From Plenodomus lindquistii (Eukaryota > Ascomycota > Dothideomycetes > Pleosporales > Leptosphaeriaceae), in NCBI GenBank assembly GCA_025504975.1, contig JANUWI010000013.1, positions 620,001-684,000 on the forward strand: 64,000 nt of DNA, read 5' to 3'. Positions 1 through 11,878 of the stretch are shown here, piece after piece (the first letter of the stretch is position 1; every line of letters begins with the position of its first letter). Below the pieces are notes generated by a model. That model ran no database searches, was not told where the DNA came from, and saw only the letters and a program-made list of their open reading frames with translations. A program made the translations under genes and the position numbers.

Positions 1-1329
1 CGTATAAGCATCGAGGTTCCGGCGACGTCTCAATCCGCACAGTTAATGTTGGAGCCCCTTCTTAACGCTGCTTTTCCTAGTAATGAGTCGCCAACCATTG
101 GCCATGACTGTTCAGAGCTATCGTTGTCTTGCTATTCATCACGTTCGCCATCACCCTCTCCAGGAGCATCACCAATAGAGTTACCCAGTCCAGCCTACCC
201 CTGTTCACCCCGTCCAGCTCACGCACAGCTTCCCGGTAGCCAAGCACAAGGACTTTCGATAAACTTCGCCGATGTTCCCAAACTACAACCCTCACCACGT
301 GGGCCACGGCACTCTCCACCTCGTCCTCTACGCTCCTCGATTGCCCAGCTGCGACGCATGAACTCGGATGCACTAGAAGCAAAAGATACAAAAGCTGGCC
401 GAGGTGAACGTCGCTACCTCCGTCTTGGGCGCGAAGCCAGCATGAACGTTCCCGGCGATGAATCTTGGCTCGATGATCTGGACGACTCTTCCGCCGTTGA
501 ACTCGACGAAGCCGAAGGACGTCGCCTAGTCGGCGACCTACTAGAAGAGCACCACCAAGAATGGGACGAAGGCTGTACCGTCCTCGACCTCGAAGCACCA
601 CAAGACCTCACCCTCGACTCCATCACCACCATCCGCCCGGACCACTCAACCACCATCTACCCCTCCAGCATACAAAACAGCATCGACGACGCAGACACCA
701 CATTCGGCGCTACCTGTTCCGCCCGCTCAAGCAGTATATGGGAAGACGGCGAAAAGTTCTGGACCTCTTCTACACCCCCACCTCCACCACCACCGTCCTC
801 GGTACTTCCCGCTTCACCATCACCCTCCTCCTCGCCCTCACGCAACAAAAACCAAATCTACCACCCCCTCACCTCCTCCCCCCTCGCAACACCTACTCCC
901 AACTCCCCCCGCACACCGAAATCCGCACATCGCAAACGCCACTTCGAAGTCGCAAAAGACGACATACCCAATCAGCGCGGCCTCTCACACCCAGACCTCG
1001 ATGCTAACGATGAGGGAAATCCCAGTCCGCCGTCCTCACGCAAGAAGCGTCGCGATGCTGCGCGGAGAAATGGGATGATTGGCGGCGTGGGAGTGGGATC
1101 GGGCAGATATAAAAAGCGCGTTGTGTTGGGCGCGGGATCGGCAAATGTTAATGTCAATGGAAGCAGTAATTTGGGTGCCACGGTTGCAGATCGTGGTAAT
1201 TCTGCTGCGGGTGTAAGGATCCAGGTCACGAGTCCGGGGGGTCATGTTGTTGTTGCGAGGGGCAGTGGGAATGGGGGAGTGGGGACACCGGGGAGTTTGT
1301 ATGATAGTGAGGGGTTTCTGAGACTTTGA
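1..1329 (+). CDS. Ser/Pro-rich hypothetical protein, 5' partial
   Basis: The reading frame is open from the window edge to the stop at 1327-1329. The first in-window ATG is at 46, but the 15 codons before it are also open, so the true start probably lies outside. The protein is low complexity: Ser/Pro-rich stretches, a PPPPPPP run near the middle, basic patches (RKKRR) that could be a nuclear localisation signal, and a Gly/Asn/Val-rich tail. It has no membrane segment and no domain I recognise. Composition suggests a disordered nuclear or regulatory protein, which is inference. A long antisense frame at 77-601 is a shadow. Confidence 0.6.
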   Translation, partial: RISIEVPATSQSAQLMLEPLLNAAFPSNESPTIGHDCSELSLSCYSSRSPSPSPGASPIELPSPAYPCSPRPAHAQLPGSQAQGLSINFADVPKLQPSPRGPRHSPPRPLRSSIAQLRRMNSDALEAKDTKAGRGERRYLRLGREASMNVPGDESWLDDLDDSSAVELDEAEGRRLVGDLLEEHHQEWDEGCTVLDLEAPQDLTLDSITTIRPDHSTTIYPSSIQNSIDDADTTFGATCSARSSSIWEDGEKFWTSSTPPPPPPPSSVLPASPSPSSSPSRNKNQIYHPLTSSPLATPTPNSPRTPKSAHRKRHFEVAKDDIPNQRGLSHPDLDANDEGNPSPPSSRKKRRDAARRNGMIGGVGVGSGRYKKRVVLGAGSANVNVNGSSNLGATVADRGNSAAGVRIQVTSPGGHVVVARGSGNGGVGTPGSLYDSEGFLRL

Positions 1330-2731
1330 ATGGGGTGTGCTTGGGTTTATAAGGGGGTTTATGGAGAGTGGGGATGGTGTTGGGGGTATTAGGTCTTGCA
1401 TTGGGAGGTTGCTTTGGGAATTATATGTATGTGTTGCATTGTTAACGGACTTTAGGGGTGGAATAGTATTAAGGCATTTATAGCATATCGCGTATAGTAT
1501 TAGTGTGTAATGAGTAATGATATTTGACCATGTACATCACTGAAGCAACGTGACGAATTGATCAAGAGGCGCGCTGCGCCGTCAGTGAATTGATCGCCAC
1601 ACAAATCTAATGCTAGGTAAATATGAATTCCAAGAACTGGGTGGCCTTTTTCCTTTCCTTTGGATTAGACGTTCGGTTTTCTGTGAATCTCTTGGGTTTG
1701 AATTTCAATTGCTGAAGCAGTTGGAAATACGGGAGTCATGATAAGGGTAGCATTTAAAGTTCGTTTCTTTACCAGATCTTCCTCGTATTCTCGATCGACG
1801 TAAGTAGAAGTTATTGTGCTTTGCCCGTGTGCGAAGAGTATACTACGCGATGTTCTTTCATCACCCTCAATATATTGCGAACGCAGTACTCACGGAGCGA
1901 GAAAACACAAGGGGGCTCTTTGGCCTAGGATTCACTGTTCGTAATCAACACTGGTATGGTATCGCTGCACCGATCTGATACTGCTCGCGCAGCCGTACCG
2001 GTTGAGCTTACTCCTGAAACTACGTGCTTCTCTACATGCTTGTTCGCGCTACATCAAGGGATATCACGTGACCTAGTTGGAGATCTTGCTTTAGCATTCA
2101 GCTACTTTGCCTCTTTCGAACACCTCTCTTCTTCAAGTTTGGCAGAGATGATTCTGGATTGAAATCTAGATTCAGATCATGGATCAATCGAAAATGGCAC
2201 TTAGCCCATACATGCTTCTCTTCTGATGGCGGCTGTCCACATCATAGACAAGCGTGACCTTAGATAAGCAAGCTGGATGCACAAGTCCAAAACCTTGGCA
2301 CCTTCACTCGGTCCACTTTCGACGTGTTGCTCAGGGTGGTGTTTGACAAGAGATCGTGTTACTGAAGTAATCAGTATTGGAAATCTTGAGGCATGGTTGA
2401 CTGATTCTGAGTGACATCTTATGAGATTAGCCTAGCCTTATAAACATCTTAGTCGAGCCTTTCAAGAGCTCAGAGCAGCTCGTTTGGAAACAAAGGTTCA
2501 TATACGTCGCACCTTTCAACACCAACTTGCTACACTTAGACATCGCAAAAGTCTTTACCAAAAGACTCTTGTTTACACTTCAGGAACTAATTCAAAGAGT
2601 GTGTCTTTCGTCCATACCATAGCATTAATATCAGAATAATTTCGTATGCGCATATAGGTGGTACGACATCATGAAGATGCTAAGAAAAAAAATCACTCCT
2701 CAAGGGTCCCCGGAGTTACAAATGCAACTGT
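1330..2731. other. Intergenic region, no supported gene
   Basis: About 1.4 kb separates the convergent ends of the Ser/Pro-rich gene and the HSP70-like gene. A 68-codon frame at 1956-2162 has no recognisable content. I see no RNA gene or clear repeat. Confidence 0.4.
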
Positions 2732-5067
2732 CTATGCAGTACCAGGTTTGAATGATGCTGCCATGCTTCCTACAAGTTTCATCCCGAGGACTTCCTGTTT
2801 TTCACCTGGGCCGAGGTCATCTTTAGCAGGGTACCTTGCCTCGAAGCGCATAGTTCTTCCATTAACAATCAGCACGACATCATACCAGATTTCATAGTGG
2901 TATTTCTGTGATCTTTGTTTGCCGAAACTGGAATTGGGTTGCGGCTGGACGCGACGCTTGGCCATCAGTTGTGTGAAGTCCGCCTCGAGGCGGCCTAACG
3001 TGCCGGCCCCTGTTGCATTGTTAGCGTCGTAAATAAAGCGACAGATAAACATGCCGTTGTTCCTAGGACTTCTCCGCGTGTAGTAGTTTTCGTGCTTAGA
3101 ATCAGATATTAACAGCTCTTCATTGCTCAGAAGCTTTGCCTCTCTCGAATCAAAAGTTTGCTTGACGCGAAGGGAGAATTCTTGCATGTGTTTGACTTTT
3201 TCACCCTGACCAATGTTAATCATCTGCGCTGATCTAGCAACAACGTGCGTGCTCACTGCTTGTAGCACCCAGCGGATAGTATCCTCTACATATCGTTCGC
3301 CGTCAGTGGGGTCGATTAGAAGCCTTTTCCTCTTGTGCCCCTTGTGCGCTGGTATACTTTCAGGTTGGTATGGTTCTTTGACGATAAATCCATAGCTGCA
3401 CTGTGTGAAGCGCTTAGGGCCATATTCCTTGTTGAGGGCTCGTAGGACCGCACCTTTAGCTACTGCAGTCGATCTACTGGCTTGTTAGTCCATCTTACTC
3501 AACTTGATAAACAGGAGACGAAATGACGAACGTGTTTTGCGGAACAACAAGATCAATGCTCCTCCCCTCGATTCCTGGGCGATCCTGAAGGTAGTTCCTG
3601 AGGTAACTTCGCAGGGAAGGTGATTCGCCAAAGCCGCCAGTCAAAATGACTTTTTCAACCCTTAGTCCTTTTTCCTCTGCAAGATCCAGTTGCTTCTCAA
3701 GGACTTCTCTCGCGCCTATTAACGATGGCTCGAAAAAGTTCCTCATCTGACACCTATCATAAACTTAGTACACCTTTTCAACCATGTAAGGTCGGCAGAT
3801 TTACCCCGGTAGCTCCAAGACATTTGGAAAAAGACCTTTACTGGGATCAGGATTCCCCTTCAGATACTCGATGCGCACTCGGTATGAGTCTTGCCTTGGC
3901 CTCGTGACATCGCGGATTCGCTTTTCGTAATTTTCGAACATGGTAGTCTTGCTCTGTGCAATGCTTTCCAGTGTCATGGAGTTGTGTACGTCATCGACCA
4001 AATACTCTTCGTTGGCGAGCATATCGAGTAACTCTTCTTCAAATCTTTCATTAATGTAGCTTGCGCCACATAATTGACCTGCGACATATCAGTGGCATCA
4101 CGAAAACTCGCGAATCGACTCACTGTCTGGGTCAATCACTTCCTCAGCCAATCGAACAGGATCGCCATTCTCGCATCTGTACGTCACAGCATCCACTGTG
4201 CCTCCTCCCGCGTCAAGAATAACAACTGTCTCATTGCTCTATGCCATAATGTCAGTGACGGGATCGACAACGTTCAGAAAAGCTTACGTAAAGTTCAATT
4301 TTTGCCTCTGTGAGGATGTATTCAGCGGCAGCCTCTGGCTCTGAGATCATGAACAAATCACAGACGTTGTGTTCAGCGTTCTTGTTCAGACTGACGTCCT
4401 TCACAGCTCCCTCCAGTGCCGACTGCAGATCTCGGCATGCGGCTGCTGGCCATTTAGCTGGCACACATAGCACGAACTCGATGACCGTGTCCTCCTGGAG
4501 CTCGTTCGAGGACTGTAGTTGTTCTTTTGTATGATTCAGCAGATGCGTTAGAAAATGCTTATAGATGTCTGTGTCCTCGTTGATGATACCACTCGCCATT
4601 AGAGCTTTCAGAGTCAAATTGAGTTCGCTCTGAATAAAACGGGTGTCGCTTTGTGGAACGAGATTGAGCTTGATCCGAGTGAGCGGTCTGGCTTCGTCTC
4701 GAGGGACGTTCATGTCACTGAGCGTTTTCCAGACTTCGTATCCCCAATATTGCTTAGCCGTAATTCTTGTGTCTTCATTGTATGGATTGACAAGACGCTG
4801 CCGCCAACTTCCTGTACGATCATCATCGTACCACAGCTCAGTTGGCACATCTTCTCGAAAGTCTGGTCTTGTACCTGGTACTGGTTCGTACCCGGGATAA
4901 TTTTTAATGCATTGCACTTGAGTGTGAAGCACTGTTTCTGGTCTTACACCTCTCGGTAGGACAGCGTACGCAACGGAGGAGAATGTCGTGCCGAAGTCGA
5001 TAGCAATGATTAAACGATGGTCGCGGACGTTACTGATAGGGTCGTGATTCATCTCCTGATTGTCCAT
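2732..5067 (-). CDS. HSP70/HSPA12-like actin-fold ATPase
   Basis: Five exons (5067-4288, 4238-4124, 4078-3805, 3753-3532, 3476-2732) give 711 codons plus stop with every phase consistent. Near residue 21 lies the phosphate-1 motif AIDFGTTFSSVAYA; GGGTVD (phosphate 2) follows near 270, and TGGFGESPSLR (adenosine motif) lies in exon 4. These define the HSP70/actin ATPase fold, and the divergent C-terminus without a canonical substrate-binding domain fits the HSPA12-like proteins that are expanded in fungi. The start at 5067 is chosen because it sits just before the ATPase fold; an open stretch up to 5220 could add about 50 residues. Intron 4 uses a GTTCGT donor: the nicer GTAAGA nearby would leave an intron of only 22 nt. 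Client and role are unknown. Confidence 0.85.
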
Positions 5068-5542
5068 AGAATGGAGGTCGTCTTGTTCAATCGATGTCGT
5101 TGTCCAGGTCTTGACGCACGGATTCAAAGAAGGATTCTGGGCCAAAATCAAATATGACTGTACACAACTGCCGAGCCTTGTGTCAACGTCGCCATGTCGA
5201 AGCGTATCCTGTGTGATCAAGAAAAAGGAGTGACTTATCAGGCGGATAGAAGAATCTGCAGAAAACGCTGTGGAACCTCTTAGTTCGAAAGCGGGTGGAA
5301 CGTGTCATGTATCGTCTATCAATTGGTGCGGAAGTCTCGCCCGGCTAACCGATCAAAGATAGCGAAGCGCCGACTCGTGTTTCACACGCTTCAGTGTGCC
5401 TTTCTGTGCTTGGCAATGTATAAGTTACGCAAGCACGGACAGCCATCCTTCAGGATTCAGGAAGGCGCGCTAGCGCCGTTAGCGAGTCTCACCGCTACCC
5501 TGCTAGGTACACAAGACATGGACAACTTTAAAAAAGGCTTGC

Positions 5543-7526
5543 ATGCTCTGGAAGTGCGTTCCTCACAAAGACATCGTTGCAATATTGAGGAACACGAGCT
5601 ACAGGCACTGCCCTTTCCCAAAACGAATGGCGACTACAATCTTGTGTGAAATCCTAGCGAACCTCGATTTCCTTGTCCAAGTCCCTACGAATAGATCGGT
5701 ACAAGATCCAGACTTTGCCCAATATAAGCAAACTATTCTGACGCGAATTCACGGAAGCTTGGGGCGCAGAGTGTCGCCCAGGAGGATTGAAGGGTACCTC
5801 CTACAGGCTCTGCAACCCACCCAGAGGTATCCCGACCATGTCTTTGATCTAATCTTCCTTCATGGCACCAAAATGATTCAAGTTGACGGCGAGAGCCAAG
5901 AAAGTATCAAGAGACATGGGGAGACCCTGGGTCTGAATGGTACTCTTGGGATGCAGCCGCGATCTTTGCATGCACGGCCTGTCATCCTGGACACCATGAA
6001 GCAACAGAAGAAAACGTCAAGCGTGAAAGCCTCTAGAACATTACAAACCCATGGAGGGAAGGGACACTCATCCAGAAAGGCCGTGCACAGTGCGGTCTCA
6101 AAACCTGGATTACCACGCAAGGTAAGTATCCTACAGCGTGCCAAGCGAACAAGGCTGATTTAAACAGCGGAAATGTAGAACTCCCCGTCCAAAAGCAAAA
6201 ACTCCACGAGACGACCGTCCAATTGCCAAGCATGATAAGGCGTTGGTCCCGTTCCGTGACTCCAATGCTTTAGACGCGACCCTAGACTTAACCATCTCGA
6301 ACCCAAACGGATCATTGCCCAGACGACGAGCATCCCATTTCGAAGAGGCGAAACAGAGCGATGACGCGATTTACCCACCGAAACATATCCCGCTTGAGCA
6401 AGAAGTGTCATCTAATGCGAGATCTGAGTCATCGCACGCGACCATTGCTTCGGAATTGGCGTTCTACAAGGAGCGTTACGAGGAAGCCAAGCACGAATGT
6501 CTCATTTTTAAAGACCAGAGGCGACAGATTGAGAGTCTGGGAAAATTGCCAGGAGATGTGACAAAAGTTCTGATTCAGAACACTCGAAGGATCGCTAATC
6601 TCAAGAAGAAGCTCGAGGACCGCACGGATTTGGACCGCTATTTTTCCTTCCACAACAGCCCCAAAGCCACCCCAACCTCACATCGAGTTGCCCATTTTTT
6701 TGGAATACTCAGGAACAGTATCGCTACAGTGCTAGTCATGGAAGGGGCTAAGAAGTACCATGTGGAACGTCTTATTGACACCTCCAATGACTTAGACGGT
6801 CTATTAGTCAGCATATATGGAACTGGCATCCTTCGCAAGTCCAGAAGCTTATCAACCGCTACCCCACGTCCCACATCGTTTGAGCTCATGCAGGCTCTCA
6901 CCGGAGCTGCCATCTGTAGCTGGGTGTTTGAGAGCGAGTTCCGACCGCACGTAATGGACACCTCACCGCTCCTGCACGAGTACCAGAGTCTCATCACTAC
7001 TTGTTGTATGTATGAACCTATTAATTTCCACTTGAAGATACTTACATTGATAGGCGGCCATGAGAGTCTATGTAATCTGGATCTTGCAGTCCATCAGTCT
7101 ATCGTGGAGAAAGAGAGCTTCAAGGAAGTGATCATTCCGCAGATGAGCGAATTGCTCACAACACGCCTCACGCATGCACTGCAACCATTCTTCCAAGTAA
7201 GGTTCAGGCGCAAAGCCATGAAAAAATTGAGGCCCTCGTTAGGCACAGCGTTCAAATCAGCTCTAGAGATTCGCTCAGAGTCATTGCTGAGCCCCAACCA
7301 CTTCCAACTTATTTGGCCTGTAGCAGGGGAAACAGTGAATGAAGTTGCGATGGAGTCACAGAGTTCGAACCCGACACTCGCTTCAAACTTGGTCAGGCTA
7401 CCCCTTTGTCCAGGCGTTCGTGCATACGTCAAGAAGAAGGCTGTGGTGGACTACGGCGGATTTGCGAAAGAGCCGTTGACGGGTTTGCGTCAAGATTACG
7501 TAGTGAAAGCTTTGGTCCTCAATTGA
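5543..7526 (+). CDS. Hypothetical coiled-coil protein
   Basis: Exon 5543-6121 joins 6168-7526 across a 46-bp intron (GTAAGT..ACAG) in phase 0, giving about 645 codons. A 48-bp stretch at 7006-7053 has good intron signals (GTATGT..GATAG) and length divisible by three, so it may also be removed. The centre (codons for about 6440-6640) is rich in Glu, Lys and Arg with heptad-like spacing (a coiled coil, YKERYEEAKHE). The C-terminal half is predicted globular with no motif I know. An in-register upstream exon from about 5302 is possible, so the start is uncertain. No function can be assigned. Confidence 0.6.
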
Positions 7527-7739
7527 AGCAAGGTATGCGTTGGCCAATGACCGGGATTAGCAAGCCACATACTGTCTCTCAATCACAACATGCTTACACT
7601 TATGCAAGTATGCGACGATGGTAGCTTGTAGGCGGATCTGGGGCGCTGAACAGTGCCTCTAGTATGCATGTCAATTTAAAGGAGGCTTAGCGTGCCGCGG
7701 AGCCACAGCCGAGCCGTCGGCACGAACGGCACGCTACAA

Positions 7740-7885
7740 GGTATTGTCAACTCGGCTTCAACCCCTACTAGTTCCCGTAGTCTGCCGAAACCGATGGTGA
7801 ATGGCAATTCTAATACACCAATCGCTCGGCTTCTTCTCGCTATGTTACCAGAAGTAGCAGGGGTTCAAGCCGAGCTGACAATACC
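7740..7885. mobile_element. Short inverted-repeat element (MITE-like), 146 bp
   Basis: The left arm 7740-7774 and right arm 7851-7885 are inverted copies of each other (GGTATTGTCAACTCGGCTTC against GGTATTGTCAGCTCGGCTTG), about 35 bp with a few substitutions. A TA dinucleotide lies in each terminus. There is no coding content. A further small palindrome (TAGCGTGCC..GGCACGCTA) lies just upstream at 7688-7736. Confidence 0.6.
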
Positions 7886-7968
7886 CTGTACACGGGACGG
7901 GGACACGGGACCGCTTGCGACTGGGCGAATCACGTCAGTCCAACAATCAGCCTCCTGTCTTTTCGAGG

Positions 7969-8242
7969 TACTTGGTTGACGACAAAAGTACTCACCTGTG
8001 GGTCGCCTGCGCCACCTCTGAAGTCTGAATAAGTAACACCACATTCACCATCACCCACCACGCTTAGAGGAAGAAGAAAAATATAATTAAATATAGATAG
8101 CTACTCTAACCTCCCTCCTGCTCTTTGTAAAGAAAATAATTATAAGCTTGTAGAGTTGTGGCTATCTCAAGTCTGCGCGCACGGTTGTCCTAGCCCCCTT
8201 GTTGCTAGACCCACAGGTGAGTACTTTTGTAGTCAACCAGTA
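7969..8242. mobile_element. TA-flanked MITE, copy 1
   Basis: The arms starting at 7971 (CTTGGTTGACGACAAAAGTA) and, inverted, ending at 8240 (CTGGTTGACTACAAAAGTAC) match over about 34 bp. TA flanks both ends, at 7969-7970 and 8241-8242. The core is AT-rich and has no frame. Length and layout match the units at 8787 and 9165. Confidence 0.7.
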
Positions 8243-8501
8243 GCTGTGGTAGTGTGACTTATCGTTCTCGGGTGTCGTTGTTGGAGAGAACACATTGGTA
8301 CCACAGACAAGCCTGGGGCTGCTGCCTGGAACACGACAGGTAGCTTTGGAGACAGCGCTCTCGCGATAAGACTACGAAAAAGTAACACCTAGTAAAGATC
8401 CCGGTCTACAATCCTTCATGCCTAAGGGACCCCTGCCTTGACTCATTTACCCGTAGCCTGAACATCTCCGCTCAACAACACTGCGATGAAATACCGCTCT
8501 T

Positions 8502-8739
8502 CGCACATACGACGGAACATAGCAGGGGGTATAGACTTGTATTTTTGCGTATTTTCGACAAGTAGCCTAGATCAGTAGGGCAAAATCAAGTAAGTTATGG
8601 CATGCAAATGTGGCTTAAACTTTTGAAACTCACGACGACGAGGCGTTTTTACATCAAAATATGCGGCCAAGCCGCTGTTAGGGCAGCCGCCTCGTCATTT
8701 TAAGCCCAAAAACTCGTGTAATGTTCCGTTGTATGTGCG
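8502..8739. mobile_element. Inverted-repeat element, 238 bp
   Basis: The arm at 8502-8520 (CGCACATACGACGGAACAT) is repeated inverted at 8721-8739 with one mismatch. The inner part of the left arm (CGGAACATAGCAGGGG) resembles the arms of the small element at 38134-38269 (CGGAACATGCAGGGG), so the two may be related. No target duplication could be defined. Confidence 0.5.
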
Positions 8740-8786
8740 ACGAGGCGGTAGAGACTCTGCGTGGCTGGCACTGAGATCTGCGGGTT

Positions 8787-9056
8787 TACTGTGGTATTTA
8801 GCAAAAGTAAGTACTCCATGTGGACTAGTAAGCACAGGCCAAAAAACAGCTGTGCGCGCTAACTTCAAACGCCTATAACTCTATAAATATATAATTAATT
8901 TTTTTTAAACAAACTATAGCTAAAGTTTCATTTTAGACTTAATTATATATTTTTGTTTTTATTTTTATGATACAGTGTGGTTGTGTTTGTAGAGGTTTTA
9001 ACATAGGAGTGGCGCTAGCGCCCTACAATAGAGTACTTATGCTTGATACCACAGTA
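8787..9056. mobile_element. TA-flanked MITE, copy 2
   Basis: The termini CTGTGGTATTTAGCAAAAGT (from 8789) and, inverted, CTGTGGTATCAAGCATAAGT (ending 9054) are flanked by TA on both sides. The core is very AT-rich (8880-8985). The outer CTGTGGTA is shared with the copy at 9165. Confidence 0.7.
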
Positions 9057-9164
9057 ATTCCCAGCCGAAACGAAGTGAAAGCGGCCTCAAGTAGAAAGCA
9101 ATTTGCAGAAAAACCCCCCTCCTAGACAACACGTTCGATAAACTCTGTGGCCTTTTAGTTGGAC

Positions 9165-9429
9165 TACTGTGGTAAAAGGCAAAAGTACACCATGTAGGGC
9201 GCCTGTGCGAGCTTAAAAATCACTAGCGCGCAGCATCATGTTTAAATTTACCTATATCTATTTTATGAAAGAAGAAATATACTTATTATTAGCTATAGAT
9301 AATACTACGCGACTAACTTATTATTAACAATCTTATTATAACGTTATGGAGTTGTGGCAGTTTGAATATCTGCGCGACGAACCACTGTACGCGGCCTAAC
9401 ACAGGGCACTTTTGCCTTTTACAACTGTA
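9165..9429. mobile_element. TA-flanked MITE, copy 3
   Basis: The termini CTGTGGTAAAAGGCAAAAGT (from 9167) and, inverted, CAGTTGTAAAAGGCAAAAGT (ending 9427) are flanked by TA. The AT-rich core around 9235-9345 has no coding content. It is closely related in layout to the unit at 8787. Confidence 0.7.
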
Positions 9430-9452
9430 GATCAAGGCCATATAGCCGCACA

Positions 9453-9818
9453 TTGTGTCCGCTTTGTCAACGGAGTTCTCCTGGACCGCTTCCGCCTCGG
9501 TTGGTCGGCACCGTGGTGATACCGTTGGCATGGGAACAAAATAGCAGGACTGGAGATTGCATGCTTGCCGTTCGTTCCTCGTTATGGCCTGGCGCCGGTC
9601 CTAGGTTCTGCTTGTTCGTGCTCTCCGAGACCGACTACGAATCCGGGAGCGAGCTGGGATTACTGCTCGAGGAAACGGTCTTGACGAAGAGTTTCTATGC
9701 GGACGATGATTGTCAGCGGGGCGAAAGGGACATACGGACACTGCGTCTATGGCGCAAAGGCCTCGCGTACGAAAAAGACATTCACTACCTAAACAACTTC
9801 AGTTTGCACTTTTTGTGA
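9453..9818 (+). CDS. Orphan ORF of 121 codons, doubtful
   Basis: An ATG-to-stop frame begins right beside the third MITE. Its middle part reads like protein (acidic stretch SETDYESGSELGLLLEE), but I recognise no domain, signal peptide or membrane segment. It may be the degraded tail of a gene cut by the repeats. Function unknown. Confidence 0.25.
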   Translation: MCPLCQRSSPGPLPPRLVGTVVIPLAWEQNSRTGDCMLAVRSSLWPGAGPRFCLFVLSETDYESGSELGLLLEETVLTKSFYADDDCQRGERDIRTLRLWRKGLAYEKDIHYLNNFSLHFL

Positions 9819-9955
9819 GTAAGATTGAGTTAACCTAGTTAATGTATGTATCGTCCCTAAGTAATTCATCTCTAGATTCCCTCAACATGGTCGTCATTCC
9901 ATCATCGATTGACATTCAAAGATGACAAGGGTCAAAAGATTTCGGAAAGATGAGA

Positions 9956-11878
9956 CTACTTCGTCTTATCTTCCTTCCCTTTGATCTTCGCATCTTTTTG
10001 TGCATCTCCACCCCTTTTCTCCTCCCCAGACTCGGGCAAAATCTCATGAACCTTCATATCCAAGCCGACCCAAAATTTCCTCCCCCTCCACTCTACCGTC
10101 ACACCGCCCCAAAACGCAACTATCCATACCGGCAGCGCGGCAACCTCCCTGCAAATCCACGCGAAGAAGAATTCTTTAAAGTTACGCCTTGCGCCATCGA
10201 GTAGACTGGGTTCTCTGGGCGTCTTGTCGCCGAGGAGGGGTTGTAGGACTTCTGTGCGGTGGTATGCGGAGGCTGAGCGTTGGGGAAGGATAAAGTCGGG
10301 TGTGTGGGTGTCGAGTTCGACGGTCTTGGCGCAGTGCAGGAGGAGGTATTGGATGTAGTCTACCAAGCACCAGGCGGCTATGTGGATGAGCCAGATGGCG
10401 AGGAAGGATTGCCATGTTGTGCTAATGCCGATGCTGGCGAAGTACGGGAGTGTGGTAAGAGCGTATGCGCCGTATAATCCGCATAGAATGCTTTCGGTAC
10501 CAGGTTCGACGAAGGTCGCTAATGTGACGGTGAACTTCCTCACGCGTAGCCAGCGGATGCGGCGATCGAGGTAGGCAGCGACGGGTGTGTGACTGATGGG
10601 CTGGAAGCAAAAGTCGCCGAAGAGCATGGCGTGTTTGCCCCACTTCTCCTTCTTCTCGTCCTTTGCAGGCTTGTAGCCACGCTCCTCGAATGCTTGAGGT
10701 TGCTTCCATAACGCATCGCCAATCAGGTGATCCTCGCAAATGTTGTCGGAGAAGAAGTCAATCCCTGGGGCGCGTTCTGGATTTGATGAGGTGATGTAGT
10801 TTAGTTGAGAGCGGCGGAACATGGTGCTCTTCCCGATAATGCAGGGTGCAACGGCGACGGTGTTGATAGCTAAGTAGAACTTGGCATGCGCAGATGACAG
10901 GAATGCCTCATCGAGACGGCCTCCCCCACGTTGTAGAAGCTTCTTGATGGTGCTGCTGGACTGCTTGGGTGCGTTCGCTGGTGTGCCTGCAGCGGTTGTC
11001 ACAGATGGACCACCAGTTTCTGGACGTCCTGCGAGCAGCTCTTTACGGTCCTCCAATGACAGGTCTTGCGAGTCCAGATCAATGGCCACAGGCGTCTGAT
11101 GCACGAATTTGTACTTCGTCGCGCTTTTTCCACTCTTCTCTTCGCTGAAACCACAGAGCAAGTCGACCAGCCTCCCACAAACACCTTTGCCAACCCATAC
11201 ATTGCAGTCCAATATCCACACAATATCTCCTTTTGCCTCTCGATACGCGCGACTCATGTTTCGTATTTTGGGGTTGGGTCCTAGCGCATTGTTGTCCTTT
11301 AGTATCATAGGGTCCTCCTCTTCGACCAAGATCTCGACATGGGCGTCGGGGAAGTCTTTGCATAGTCGCTCAAGGATGGGAAACGCAGGGTCAGACCGCT
11401 CTGGTACGCAGAAGACGGTGTTGATCTTGTCCTTGGGGTATGTCTGGCGGAGAGTCGCAGCGAGGCATTCGTACAGGCGGGGATCGAGGCCTTTGACCGG
11501 GCGTATGACGGTGACGCGAGGGACGTCCTCTTCAGCCAGCTTGGTGACACATACTGCTGGCTGTGGTCTTCTCCAGTAGTATCGGAATCTGGCGTGGCAG
11601 TGTTAGTGTATACATGTATGGATTTCAAGTCACGCCACGTACAGTTGCGTGAAGCCAATGGCGCATACACACCAGACTACGACAAACCAGATGAGGCAGC
11701 CATAGGCGATAACGGTGCGCAGCATGGAGACATTGTCAGTCCCTGCTGCAAAGGTTGGTGCGCGAAGCATGCGCAAAAAGCTGTCGTGTCGTGAAGGAGT
11801 GAATGGGTGGGATGATTTTGGGCGAATCTGGCGAGTCGGAGGTTGCGGAGTTTGAGAGTGGGAAGGCACGTCTGCCAA
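9956..11878 (-). CDS. GCS1: Ceramide glucosyltransferase (GT21)
   Basis: Transfers glucose from UDP-glucose to ceramide to make glucosylceramide in Golgi/ER membranes. Exon 1 (11878-11643) carries an N-terminal membrane anchor (TVIAYGCLIWFVVVWCVCAI). A 54-bp intron (11589-11642, GTACGT donor) leads to exon 2 (11588-9956), for 622 residues. The family D1-D2-D3-(Q/R)xxRW signature is visible: the VTVIRPVKGLDPRLYECLAA block after the anchor, DCNVWV near 206, ICEDHLIGD near 362-369 and RRIRW near 421-425. C-terminal hydrophobic segments follow. The length is normal for filamentous fungi. The downstream neighbour is the repeat island; the gene appears intact. Confidence 0.93.

Larger units (their letters stand above)
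7527..9955. repeat. Repeat island built from short inverted-repeat elements
   Basis: No convincing gene lies in this 2.4-kb stretch. It holds at least five terminal-inverted-repeat units, listed separately, with AT-rich cores. Three of them are about 265-274 bp long, are flanked by TA and share related termini, which points to non-autonomous Tc1/mariner-like elements. Confidence 0.7.

Noticed and set aside
77..601. Long antisense frame opposite the first gene
   Set aside because: Arg-rich composition without protein features; a mirror of the Ser/Pro-rich coding strand.
3477..3498. 22-nt intron with perfect GTAAGA..CTAAC..CAG signals in the HSP70-like gene
   Set aside because: Too short for a spliceosomal intron. 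The 55-bp alternative (3477-3531) keeps the same frame and a better match to the family.
7692..7979. 95-codon frame with ATG
   Set aside because: It lies across the inverted-repeat unit at 7740-7885 and ends at the next element; composition is that of repeats.
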